This document shows, piece by piece, positions 56,394 to 64,000 of a DNA stretch of 64,000 nt. The stretch spans positions 62,001 through 126,000 of the forward strand of contig NZ_NRRF01000001.1 in the NCBI RefSeq assembly GCF_016583565.1, given 5' to 3'. The position numbers were made by a program, and so were the translations under genes. Origin of the DNA: Thiocystis violacea (GTDB lineage: Bacteria; Pseudomonadota; Gammaproteobacteria; Chromatiales; Chromatiaceae). The notes beneath the pieces are model-generated. The model saw only the letters and a program-made list of their open reading frames with translations, searched no databases and was not told where the DNA came from. The stretch's first letter is position 1. Each line of letters begins with the position of its first letter.

Positions 56394-57389
56394 ATGTCGA
56401 AGAACACCTACTCCGCCTTCCGCATCCACAAAGACGACCAGGGGCACCATGCCGGGATCGAGCAGTTGCCGAAGCCAACGCCTGGCGACGGCGAGGTGCT
56501 GGTGCGCGTCACACACTCCGCCGTCAACTACAAGGACGCCCTCGCGGGCACCGGCAAGGGCAAGATCCTGCGAACCTTTCCCCTAGTCGGCGGCATCGAC
56601 GCCGCGGGGCGGGTCGAGGCATCCAGCCATCCGGGCTTCAAGGCCGGAGACGCGGTCATCGCGACCGGCTGGGGCCTGAGCTTCGATCACGACGGCGCCT
56701 ATGCGCAGTATCTTTGCGCCCCGGGTGACTGGCTGGTCGCCATGCCGGAGGGTCTGGATGCCCGGTCGGCGATGATCCTGGGCACCGCCGGCTTCACGGC
56801 GGCGCTCGCGGTGCATCGGATGCTGGTCAACGGCCAGCGTCCGGAGCTAGGGCCGATCCTGGTCAATGGCGCCAGCGGCGGCGTGGGCTCCATGGCCGTA
56901 GCCATCTTCGCCCGGCTTGGCTACGAGGTCGTCGCCGTCTCCGGCAAGCCGGCGCTACACGACTGGCTCACCGCGATGGGCGCGGCGCGCATCGTCGGCC
57001 GGGATGCGCTGGCGGAGGCCAAGCGCCCGCTCGAAAAGGCCGAATGGGGCGGCGCGGTCGACAACGTCGGCGGCGAGATGCTGGCGCAGATCACGCGCAC
57101 CGTCGTACCGAACGGCAACATCGCCGCCATCGGCCTGGCGGGCGGGCATGAGCTGAATACGACCGTCATGCCCTTCATCCTGCGCGGGGTAAGCCTGCTC
57201 GGCTGCAACTCCGTGGATGTTCCCACGCCCATCCGCACCGAACTCTGGGGCCATCTGGCCGGCGACTGGCAGCCGGAGCGGCTGGAGGACATGCTGACCG
57301 AGACGGTCGGGCTCGAAGGGCTCGCGGATGTCTTCGAGCGCATGCTCGCCGGACAGACGCATGGGCGGATCCTGGTCGAGATCGACTGA
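56394..57389 (+). CDS. AcuI/YhdH-type NADPH-dependent acryloyl-CoA reductase family protein
   Basis: 331 residues, medium-chain dehydrogenase/reductase without zinc. HSAVNYKDALAGTGKGKI is the substrate-side motif of the YhdH/AcuI group, and VNGASGGVGSMAVAIFARLG is the NADPH-binding Rossmann motif. The group includes AcuI, which reduces toxic acryloyl-CoA to propionyl-CoA, and E. coli YhdH. It follows the fumarase gene by 121 bp in the same direction. The family is secure; the exact substrate is inference. Confidence 0.9.
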   Translation: MSKNTYSAFRIHKDDQGHHAGIEQLPKPTPGDGEVLVRVTHSAVNYKDALAGTGKGKILRTFPLVGGIDAAGRVEASSHPGFKAGDAVIATGWGLSFDHDGAYAQYLCAPGDWLVAMPEGLDARSAMILGTAGFTAALAVHRMLVNGQRPELGPILVNGASGGVGSMAVAIFARLGYEVVAVSGKPALHDWLTAMGAARIVGRDALAEAKRPLEKAEWGGAVDNVGGEMLAQITRTVVPNGNIAAIGLAGGHELNTTVMPFILRGVSLLGCNSVDVPTPIRTELWGHLAGDWQPERLEDMLTETVGLEGLADVFERMLAGQTHGRILVEID

Positions 57390-57458
57390 CGCCCGTCGGA
57401 TACCCGAACCCGTGGGGCGGACGAGCGAGAGCGACGTCCGCCGAATCCCGCGCCGCTG

Positions 57459-57491
57459 TTGGTGGACTGCGCTGCGCTTGTCCACCCTACC
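57459..57491. repeat. short palindromic element
   Basis: GGTGGAC at 57461-57467 pairs with GTCCACC at 57480-57486 around a GCGCTGCGC core; CCTAC follows. The sequence is the type of dispersed GTAGGGTGGAC repeat seen in many proteobacterial intergenic regions. Confidence 0.6.
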
Positions 57492-57834
57492 CGGCTTGCG
57501 GATGGCCTTACCAAAGTTTAACCCTGCGCACTCTCGCGAGATGAGTCGCCTTAGATTCTGATTGAAAAGGACTTTTTGACGCAGGCGCCCGAGCCGCTCC
57601 GCCCCATCCCCAACCGACCTCTTGCACAACCTGAACGGCTTGGTTGAAATCCGCGCCGGTACGTTGCGTTCACCCTTCATTCGCCCGCGAGGCCAGCACG
57701 GCCCGCGGGCCCAGCGGCATGGCGCGGAGCACCAGAGGCGCGCGTGGCACGGCGCAGCGATGCCACGACAAGCCGCGCGGGTGCCGCGAGAAACAAGACA
57801 CAGCTAACGAGCAATCGAGTACAGGAGAAGCTCA
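57492..57834. other. 343-bp intergenic region before the ABC export operon
   Basis: No supported gene. AGGAGAAGCTC just before 57835 is the ribosome site of the ABC ATPase gene. No promoter stands out. Confidence 0.4.
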
Positions 57835-58788
57835 ATGATCGAGGTTCGCGAGCTCAGTCGGAGCTATGGCGAGCTCAAGGCGGTCCAGGACGTCTCGTTC
57901 AGCATCGGACATGGTGAAATCGTCGGCTTGCTCGGCCACAACGGCGCGGGCAAGACGACCATCATGAAGATGCTGACCGGTTATCTCGAGCCCAGCGGCG
58001 GCGAGATCCGGATCGACGGACTGGACATCGCCGAGCAGCGCCGAGAGGCCCAGCGACGCATCGGCTATCTGGCCGAGAACTGCCCCATCTATCCCGAGAT
58101 GACGGTCCTGGATTTCCTGGACTATCAGGCATCCCTCCATGGCCTGCCGCCTCGGCAACGCACCAGCGCCATCCGCCGCGCCGTCGAGCGCACGGAGCTG
58201 GAGGCCAAGGCGACCGCGCTCATCGGCACGCTCTCGCGCGGCTACCGCCAGCGCGTCGGCGTCGCGCAGGCGATCCTGCACGAGCCCAAGATCCTCATCC
58301 TCGACGAGCCCACCAACGGTCTGGACCCGGCGCAGATCCAGCACATGCGCAGCCTGGTGCACGAACTGGCCGTGGAGGCGACCCTCATCATCTCGACCCA
58401 CATCCTGCAGGAGGTCGAGGCCGTCTGCGGGCGCGTGCTCATCATGCGCGGCGGACGCCTGGCCCTCGACAGCCAGCTCGATACCATCGGGCGCCAGCCG
58501 CGCCTGCTGGTCAGCCTGGACCGCGACCCGCGCGAGGTGCGGCCCATCCTCGCCAACCTGGCCGGAATCAACAGCGTCAGCGTCCTCGACGAGGACGCCG
58601 GACTGCGTCGCTTCGCCCTGGAGACCACCGACCTGCGCGCCGCCTCTCCGGTCGTCGCGCAGGCCGTCACTCAGCAAGGCTGGCCGCTCTTTGGCCTGGA
58701 GCCGGAGCGACAGGATCTGGAGGCGTTGTTCGGCGCCGTGAACCTGGAAGGCTTGAACCACGACCGAGCGGAGGTGGCACATGGGTGA
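57835..58788 (+). CDS. GldA-type ABC transporter ATPase
   Basis: 317 residues. Walker A is GHNGAGKTT, the signature is LSRGYRQR (instead of LSGGQ, common in GldA-type proteins), and Walker B is ILILDEPTNGLD, followed by the H-loop in ISTHILQEVE. The C-terminal ~90 residues form an extra domain typical of ABC-2 exporters. It overlaps the next gene by 8 bp. Together with the next two genes it forms a Gld-like export complex; the substrate is not known. Confidence 0.94.
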   Translation: MIEVRELSRSYGELKAVQDVSFSIGHGEIVGLLGHNGAGKTTIMKMLTGYLEPSGGEIRIDGLDIAEQRREAQRRIGYLAENCPIYPEMTVLDFLDYQASLHGLPPRQRTSAIRRAVERTELEAKATALIGTLSRGYRQRVGVAQAILHEPKILILDEPTNGLDPAQIQHMRSLVHELAVEATLIISTHILQEVEAVCGRVLIMRGGRLALDSQLDTIGRQPRLLVSLDRDPREVRPILANLAGINSVSVLDEDAGLRRFALETTDLRAASPVVAQAVTQQGWPLFGLEPERQDLEALFGAVNLEGLNHDRAEVAHG

Positions 58789-61714
58789 GATCACGCGCGT
58801 GGCTCGCCGCGAGCTGGCGGCCTTCTTCGGCTCCCCGGTGGCCTACATCTTCATCGGCACCTTCCTGGCGGTCTGCCTCTTCGTCTTCTTCTGGGTGGAC
58901 GCCTTCTTCTCGCGCAACATCGCGGACGCCCGTCCGCTCTTCGAGTGGATGCCCATCCTGCTGATCTTCCTCTGCGCCGCGCTCAGCATGCGGCTGTGGA
59001 GCGAGGAGCGACGCGCAGGTACGCTAGAGACACTGCTGACGCTGCCGGTCGCGACATCCAAGCTGGTGCTCGGCAAGTTCCTCGCGGCGCTCGGTCTGGT
59101 GACGGTTGCGCTTGCCCTGACGCTGCCGATGCCAATCACCGTCTCGCTGCTCGGCCCGCTCGATTGGGGTCCGGTCATCGGCGCCTATCTGGCGACCCTG
59201 CTGCTGGCGGCGGCCTATCTGTCGATCGGGCTCTTCATCTCCTCGCGGACGGACAACCCGATCGTCGCGCTCATCGGTAGCACCCTGGTCTGCGCCCTCT
59301 TCTACCTGATCGGCTCGCCCGCGCTCACCAGCCTGGTCGGCCACGGCGGCGGCGAGATCCTGCGTCTCATCGGCACCGGCTCGCGCTTCGAGTCCATCAC
59401 CCGCGGCGTCATCGACCTGCGCGACCTCTACTACTACCTGAGCATCGTCGGCGCCTTCCTGGCCCTGACGGTCTACAGCCTGGAGCGCCTGCGCTGGGCC
59501 GAGCACAAGGCCAACCCGCGCCACCACCACCGCTGGACCCTGATCACCGGACTGACGGTGGCCAACCTGGTCGCGGCCAACCTCTGGATGCAGGGCATCA
59601 ACAGCGTCAGGACGGACCTGACCCAAGGCCGCCTCTACACCATCTCCGACGCCACCCGCACCTACCTCGGCCAGCTCCAGGAGCCGCTGCTCATCCGCGG
59701 CTACTTCAGCGCCGAGACGCACCCGCTGCTCGCCCCCCTGGTCCCGCAGCTGCGCGACCTGCTGGAGGAATACGAGATCGCCGGCAAGGGCAAGGTCCGC
59801 GTCGAGATCATCGACCCGCAGCAGTCGCCCGAGCTGGAGCGCGAGGCCGGCGAGCAGTACGGCATCCGCCCGGTCGCCTTCCAGACCGCCTCCAAGTACC
59901 AGGCGGCCGTGGTCAATTCCTACTTCGACATCCTGGTGAAGTACGGCGACCAGTTCGAGACCCTGAGCTTCCAGGATCTCATCGACCTCAAGGTCCGCGG
60001 CGAGACCGACCTGGATGTGCGTCTGCGCAACCCGGAGTACGACCTCACGCGCACCATCAAGAAGGTGCTCTACGGTTACCAGGGCGGCGGCGACGTCTTC
60101 ACCAAGATCGGCAAACCGCTGCACCTTGCGGGCTTCATCTCCCCGGCCGACACGCTCCCGGAGCCTCTGCCCGCCCTGCGCCAGGACCTGGAGTCCGTGC
60201 TCGGCGAGCTACAGACCCAGTCGCAAGGCAAATTCAGCTTCGACATCCAGGATCCGGCCGCGGGCGATGGCGCCCTGGCCAAGCGCATCCAGGAGGACTT
60301 CGGCTTCGAGCCCCTGGTCGTGAGTCTGCTCGATCCCACGCCCTTCTACTTCTACATGGTCCTCGAGGGCGGCGATCAGAAAGTCCCGATTCCCTTGCCC
60401 GAATCCCTCGACCGCGCCGGTCTCAGCCGCGCCATCGAGGCCGGGATCAAGCGCTTCGCCCCCGGCGTCATGCGCACGGTGGCGCTCTATACGCCACCGG
60501 CCGCGCCCGCCAATCCCTTCATGGGCGGCGGCCCGCAAGGCGGCGATTACAGCCTGCTCGAGCAGAGCCTGCAGGACAGCTTCGCGGTACGTGATACCGA
60601 TCTCAGCTCGGGCCAGGTCCCGGAGGATGCGGACCTCTTGATGGTCGTCGGCCCCGAGGCGCTGGACGAAAAACAGCAGTTCGCCATCGACCAGTTCCTG
60701 ATGCAGGGCGGCACCGTCGTCCTGGCGGCGTCCAGCTTCAATGTGGATCTCAGCGGCGGCGGCATCTCGGCGCACAAGGCCCCGACGGGCCTGGAGGACT
60801 GGCTGGGCAATCAAGGCATCAGGCTCGAGCCCTCGCTGGTCCTGGACCCGCTGAACACGCCCTTCCCCATCCCGGTGCAGCGTGATGTCGGCGGCTTCAG
60901 CGTCCGCGAGATCCAGACCCTGGACTACCCTTACTTCCCGGACGTGCGCAGCGACGGGCTCGCGGAGGACAACGGCATCACGTCGAATCTGGGCCAGATC
61001 ACCATGAACTGGTCCTCGCCGATCAGCGTCGATGCGGAGAAGAACGCGGGCCGCAAGGTCACCCGGCTGATCCAAAGCTCGGCCGATGCCTGGACCAGCG
61101 ACTCCGAGAACATGCAGCCGAGCTTCGAGGCCCATGGCGACCTCGGCTTCCCGGTCGGCGACGACAAGGGCCGCAAGCTCCTGGCGGTCGCCATCGAGGG
61201 CCGCTTCCAGTCGCCCTTCGCCGGCAAGCCCTCGCCGCTGCTGACTGAGGATAAGGCGGACGCCGAGCCCGCGGATGCCGACGCCGACGAAGACCCGGAG
61301 GCTGCCGGGAACGAGGCGCAGGACAAGAAGCCGCCGGTCATTTCCGGCGTCGTGGAATCCTCGCCCGAGTCGGCCCGGCTCATCCTGATCGGCTCGTCCA
61401 GCTTCCTGACGGACACGGCGATCAGCCTGGCCAACGAGGCCACCCAGAGCCGCTATCTCAAGCCCGTCGAGCTGGCGCAGAACGCGCTCGAGTGGTCGCT
61501 CGAAGACCGTGGCCTGCTGTCGCTGCGCGGGCGTGGCCAGTTCGGCCGCATGCTGGAGCCGCTCGGCCAGCAGAGCCGGCTGTTCTGGGAATCGCTCAAC
61601 TATGTGCTGGCGCTGGCCGGCCTGGCGCTGGTCTACCTGCTGTATCGCCGCTCCCGCGCGCGCCGCGAACGGGTCTACGCCGAAATCCTGGGTAACGGAG
61701 GCACAGGGTCATGA
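58781..61714 (+). CDS. fused ABC-2 permease (GldF-like) and GldG-like periplasmic protein
   Basis: 977 residues. Residues 1-~245 are an ABC-2 permease with six membrane helices (start RVARRELAAFFGSPVAYIFI; SMRLWSEERRAGTLETLLTL). A linker carrying His/Arg (NPRHHHRW) leads into a further helix at ~255-272. A large GldG/DUF4350-type extracytoplasmic part follows: LTQGRLYTISDATRTYL, VRVEIIDPQQSPELE, DADLLMVVGPEALDEKQQFA. A final membrane helix near ~945-962 closes it (LNYVLALAGLALVYLLY). In Bacteroidetes GldF and GldG are separate; here they are one chain. It overlaps both neighbours. Confidence 0.9.
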   Translation: MGEITRVARRELAAFFGSPVAYIFIGTFLAVCLFVFFWVDAFFSRNIADARPLFEWMPILLIFLCAALSMRLWSEERRAGTLETLLTLPVATSKLVLGKFLAALGLVTVALALTLPMPITVSLLGPLDWGPVIGAYLATLLLAAAYLSIGLFISSRTDNPIVALIGSTLVCALFYLIGSPALTSLVGHGGGEILRLIGTGSRFESITRGVIDLRDLYYYLSIVGAFLALTVYSLERLRWAEHKANPRHHHRWTLITGLTVANLVAANLWMQGINSVRTDLTQGRLYTISDATRTYLGQLQEPLLIRGYFSAETHPLLAPLVPQLRDLLEEYEIAGKGKVRVEIIDPQQSPELEREAGEQYGIRPVAFQTASKYQAAVVNSYFDILVKYGDQFETLSFQDLIDLKVRGETDLDVRLRNPEYDLTRTIKKVLYGYQGGGDVFTKIGKPLHLAGFISPADTLPEPLPALRQDLESVLGELQTQSQGKFSFDIQDPAAGDGALAKRIQEDFGFEPLVVSLLDPTPFYFYMVLEGGDQKVPIPLPESLDRAGLSRAIEAGIKRFAPGVMRTVALYTPPAAPANPFMGGGPQGGDYSLLEQSLQDSFAVRDTDLSSGQVPEDADLLMVVGPEALDEKQQFAIDQFLMQGGTVVLAASSFNVDLSGGGISAHKAPTGLEDWLGNQGIRLEPSLVLDPLNTPFPIPVQRDVGGFSVREIQTLDYPYFPDVRSDGLAEDNGITSNLGQITMNWSSPISVDAEKNAGRKVTRLIQSSADAWTSDSENMQPSFEAHGDLGFPVGDDKGRKLLAVAIEGRFQSPFAGKPSPLLTEDKADAEPADADADEDPEAAGNEAQDKKPPVISGVVESSPESARLILIGSSSFLTDTAISLANEATQSRYLKPVELAQNALEWSLEDRGLLSLRGRGQFGRMLEPLGQQSRLFWESLNYVLALAGLALVYLLYRRSRARRERVYAEILGNGGTGS

Positions 61715-62901
61715 GCACCACCATGGCACCATCCACTAAGGCCGATCTGGGCTGGGGGCGGGATCTGCGCTCGCCGGGGATTCTCGGCCTGCTGCTGATG
61801 CTGGCGCTCCAGCTGCTGATCGCGCTCGGGTTCAGCCTGAGCGATCCCGGAGCGGCGGCCTTTACCCCGCAGGCACCATTGATCGCACTCACGCCGAAGG
61901 AGGTGACCCGGATCACCATCGAAGGCCCGGACGACGAAGGCAAGGTCCAGCTCAGCCGCAAGGCAGGGGGCGAATGGGTGATCGCCAACCTGGCGGACCT
62001 GCCGGTCACGGCCACCAAGGTCGACCAACTCCTGGAGCAGGTCACCGCGCTCAAGCGCCCGCTGCCGATCGGCACCAGCGAGGATGCACGCAAGCGCTTC
62101 AAGGTCGCGGATGACGGCTACGTCCGTCGGCTGACCCTGGAAGGCGCGGACGGCCAATCCACCACCCTGGTCCTCGGCGAGACGCCCGGTTTTCGGCGCA
62201 TCTTCGGCCGCACCGCGGACGACTCCGAGGTCTACGACCTGCCGCTGGCACTGTCCGACGTGTCCAACCGGCGCGACGACTGGGCGCAGACCGGGCTGCT
62301 GAAGCTCGATCAGGAGAAGATCAGCAGCGTCTCCGGCAAGGATTGGACCCTGACCAAGAACGAACAGGGCTGGAGCCTCGCCGAGAGCACGGAGCCGCTC
62401 GACGAGGGCGCGGCGAAGGCGCTGGTCGCCAAGGTCGCCAACCTGGGGTATCGCGGCGTGCTCGGGACCGAGGACGACCCGGCCTATCACCAGCAGGAGC
62501 CCGTCCTGGAGTTGAGTATCCAGCTCGATGACGGCGGCACGCGCGCCTATCGCATCTCCAAGGCGGAAGACGGTGAAGATTACGTCCTCAAGGATGCCGC
62601 GCGGCCCTATTACTTCAAACTCTCGACGTTCGATCTGGAGGGACTGCTCGACCTGGACCGCTCCAAGCTCATCGTCCAGCCGGAGGCGCCGAAGGCCGAA
62701 GCCGCCAGCGAACCGCCGGCGCCTCAGCCCGCGGATACGCCAGAGCCGACCGAGACCAGCGAGCCCGAGGCATCGACGAGCGACGCCGAATCAGCACCGT
62801 CTGAATCGCCAGAGGCGCCCGCGCAGGTCCAAGCGCCCGCCACCGAGACGCCACCCCCGCCTGCACCGCCCGCGCAGCAGGCACCCACCCAAGCGCAGTA
62901 G
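61711..62901 (+). CDS. DUF4340 protein of the Gld-type export operon
   Basis: 396 residues. One N-terminal membrane helix (~25-45, ILGLLLMLALQLLIALG) precedes repeated DUF4340 beta-domains (VTRITIEGPDDEGKVQLSRK; LVLGETPGFRRIFGR; KDWTLTKNEQGWSLAES). The last ~70 residues are a Pro/Ala/Glu-rich tail. DUF4340 proteins regularly follow GldG-like genes and are thought to be part of the same exporter. It overlaps the fused permease by 4 bp. Confidence 0.87.
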   Translation: MSTTMAPSTKADLGWGRDLRSPGILGLLLMLALQLLIALGFSLSDPGAAAFTPQAPLIALTPKEVTRITIEGPDDEGKVQLSRKAGGEWVIANLADLPVTATKVDQLLEQVTALKRPLPIGTSEDARKRFKVADDGYVRRLTLEGADGQSTTLVLGETPGFRRIFGRTADDSEVYDLPLALSDVSNRRDDWAQTGLLKLDQEKISSVSGKDWTLTKNEQGWSLAESTEPLDEGAAKALVAKVANLGYRGVLGTEDDPAYHQQEPVLELSIQLDDGGTRAYRISKAEDGEDYVLKDAARPYYFKLSTFDLEGLLDLDRSKLIVQPEAPKAEAASEPPAPQPADTPEPTETSEPEASTSDAESAPSESPEAPAQVQAPATETPPPPAPPAQQAPTQAQ

Positions 62902-62950
62902 CCCGCCAATCCGCCGCCAGCCGCGTCACCCGACCAGCTGGCGGCGGAGG

Positions 62951-62995
62951 GAGCGGAGGGTCAGGGAGCGGAGGGTCAGGGGAGCGGAGGGTCAG
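62951..62995. repeat. tandem repeat of a 15-bp unit, three copies
   Basis: GAGCGGAGGGTCAGG occurs at 62951-62965, 62966-62980 and (14 bases) 62982-62995, the last after one extra G. It is purine-rich on the forward strand and lies 50 bp after the DUF4340 stop. Confidence 0.85.
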
Positions 62996-63340
62996 TTCTC
63001 GCATCGTCGCAACTCCTCCCACGCCCGCCAAATGGATACCAAAGCGCGAAAAGATGAGCGCGGGCGATGCCAAGGCGGGCAGCGCGCAGGACTTCCAGCG
63101 GATCGAGGATGTGCTGGCGGACCTGATTCATCGGCTCTGATCCGCCGCCGCTCATCAGACCCAGCGCGGAGATCGCGGCCTTGAACTGATTCGCAACAAC
63201 AGCGACACGCATGACACCCTAGCTGCAGGCTTACGGCTATGCCGTCCCAGTGGCCGCTGCACTGAAGGGCGCGTCCATTCCGGTCCCCGGCCGCATCCTC
63301 ATGGCTGCGACAGCAATCCCCGCGGCGCGGCGATGCCACT

Positions 63341-63408
63341 AAAAAGCAGAAAGCCCAGACCGAGCCTCGCAATCACGCACGCGTGACGACGAGACTCGAC
63401 CTGGGCTT
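63341..63408 (-). terminator. likely Rho-independent terminator of the right-edge gene
   Basis: On the reverse strand the 19-base arms at 63408-63390 and 63369-63351 pair at 16 of 19 positions (AAGCCCAG... with ...CTGGGCTT). TCTGCTTTTT follows. It lies about 75 bp after the stop of the leftward gene at 63485. Confidence 0.7.
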
Positions 63409-63484
63409 AACACCACACAGCCAACTCGAGAGGTGCGCCGCCGGCTTACCCGGCGCCGCGCCTGAAGCGTCGGCCCTCTAGGCT

Positions 63485-64000
63485 CTAACCGCCGGTTACT
63501 GGGGCTGCCTCGCCCGAAGCAGCCGGCGGCGGCTCGCTGGTCTCCGGCGCAGGAGATGCCGCTGGAGTGGCCGTGGGCTCGACCGGTGCTTCGGTCGCCC
63601 CAGACTCAGCCGATTGCGGCGCCTGTGTGATCACGAGCGGCAGCTCCATCGCGAGCCCGGTCACCATCCCGCGCTCTTTGACCAACTGATCCACCCAGGG
63701 CTGATGCAGCATCAGGAGCGACCAGACCATGACGATACCGGCCGGCCAGGCGAGCAGCGCCGAGGCGCTGGGCGCACGATAGCGCATCAGAATCCACAGC
63801 CAGAGCACGGTCAGAAACGCGGCAGCCAAGTAGGTCCACTCTTGGAACCGGAAGGCATGATCCGCCGGCAAGACCGCCGCCAGCTGCTCGACCTCCGGAA
63901 GCTGGCCTTGGTATTTGAGGTAGATCCAGAGCCCCCAACCCGCCACCGCCAAGAGCCCGAACAGCAGGGCCGAGAACCACTTGAGCGGCATCACCAGGAG
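63485..64000 (-). CDS. membrane protein with Pro/Ala-rich C-terminal tail, probably 5'-truncated by the window
   Basis: The frame is open to the right edge without a clear start; GTG/ATG near 63994 would give 169 residues but may be internal. About three membrane helices (LLFGLLAVAGWGLWIYL, YLAAAFLTVLWLWILM, LAWPAGIVMVWSLLML) are followed by PWVDQLVKERGMV and a low-complexity tail (TEAPVEPTATPAASPAPETS). The helix pattern with W...SLL..PW.D resembles the end of ArnT-type glycosyltransferases, which is a weak suggestion. Final call needs the upstream sequence. Confidence 0.6.
   Translation of the reverse strand, partial: LLVMPLKWFSALLFGLLAVAGWGLWIYLKYQGQLPEVEQLAAVLPADHAFRFQEWTYLAAAFLTVLWLWILMRYRAPSASALLAWPAGIVMVWSLLMLHQPWVDQLVKERGMVTGLAMELPLVITQAPQSAESGATEAPVEPTATPAASPAPETSEPPPAASGEAAPVTGG

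Larger units (their letters stand above)
62902..63484. other. 583-bp intergenic region with tandem repeat and a terminator
   Basis: Contains the repeat at 62951-62995 and the hairpin at 63351-63408. A 28-codon frame at 63054-63140 (MSAGDAKAGSAQDFQRIED) and its antisense have no support. The sequence near 63060-63240 may be a decayed gene end. Confidence 0.5.

Noticed and set aside
63054..63140. 28-codon forward frame MSAGDAKAG
   Set aside because: Too short, no ribosome site and no family; perhaps the tail of a lost gene.

Overview
The window is GC-rich and reads as a chromosome segment of a gammaproteobacterium, most likely a purple sulfur bacterium or close relative (Chromatiales). The evidence is the dissimilatory APS reductase set aprMBA, a stand-alone two-cysteine DsrC-like protein, and the gammaproteobacterial block thrS-infC-rpmI-rplT-pheS-pheT-ihfA-merR. 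No photosynthesis operon or 16S gene is present, so genus is not decided.

Layout. 1-3.1 kb: the 5' part of a PAS/GGDEF/EAL gene running off the left edge, plus a GGDEF remnant. 3.3-15.4 kb: a complete chemosensory operon in one direction: cytoplasmic receptor with two signalling hairpins, triple-CheW protein, CheB, HEAT-repeat protein, CheR, CheY, CheA, STAS-like protein, second CheY, short membrane receptor and a ParA/PpfA-type ATPase. From memory the order matches Vibrio cholerae cluster I (F9 type), which builds cytoplasmic arrays held together by a double-signalling-domain receptor (DosM). The ParA and the triple CheW make this version distinctive, and it is the most interesting system in the window. 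15.7-24.5 kb: SUMF1-like protein, DUF89 phosphatase, DEDDh exonuclease, an AAA+/Fis regulator without GAFTGA, a SafE/TauE-type membrane protein, ExbB-ExbD-TonB, a DUF3050 protein, DsrC-like, and an ammonium transporter. 25-32 kb: a second receptor with a Cys-rich C-terminal domain, pqiABC, and selO.

32.3-39.8 kb: small hypothetical genes, an SlyD-type FKBP and a 116-residue protein downstream of aprMBA, then two membrane proteins. 40-46.4 kb is a gene graveyard: intact vapB with a truncated vapC, a broken IS5-type transposase, a CrtI-like oxidoreductase of different base composition, a lipocalin, remnants of a GNAT enzyme, a phage-type protein and hsdR, a 150-bp MITE inserted in the hsdR remnant, and an IS4-like remnant. 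46.4-54.4 kb is the translation block (leftward), with infC probably starting at AUC, then tRNA-Val(GAC) and its terminator. 54.7-64 kb: class I fumarase, AcuI/YhdH reductase, a Gld-type ABC export operon with fused permease-GldG, and a partial membrane protein at the right edge.

Three palindromic intergenic elements (near 8.0, 16.6 and 57.5 kb) look like members of dispersed repeat families. No CRISPR array, origin or rRNA gene was seen.
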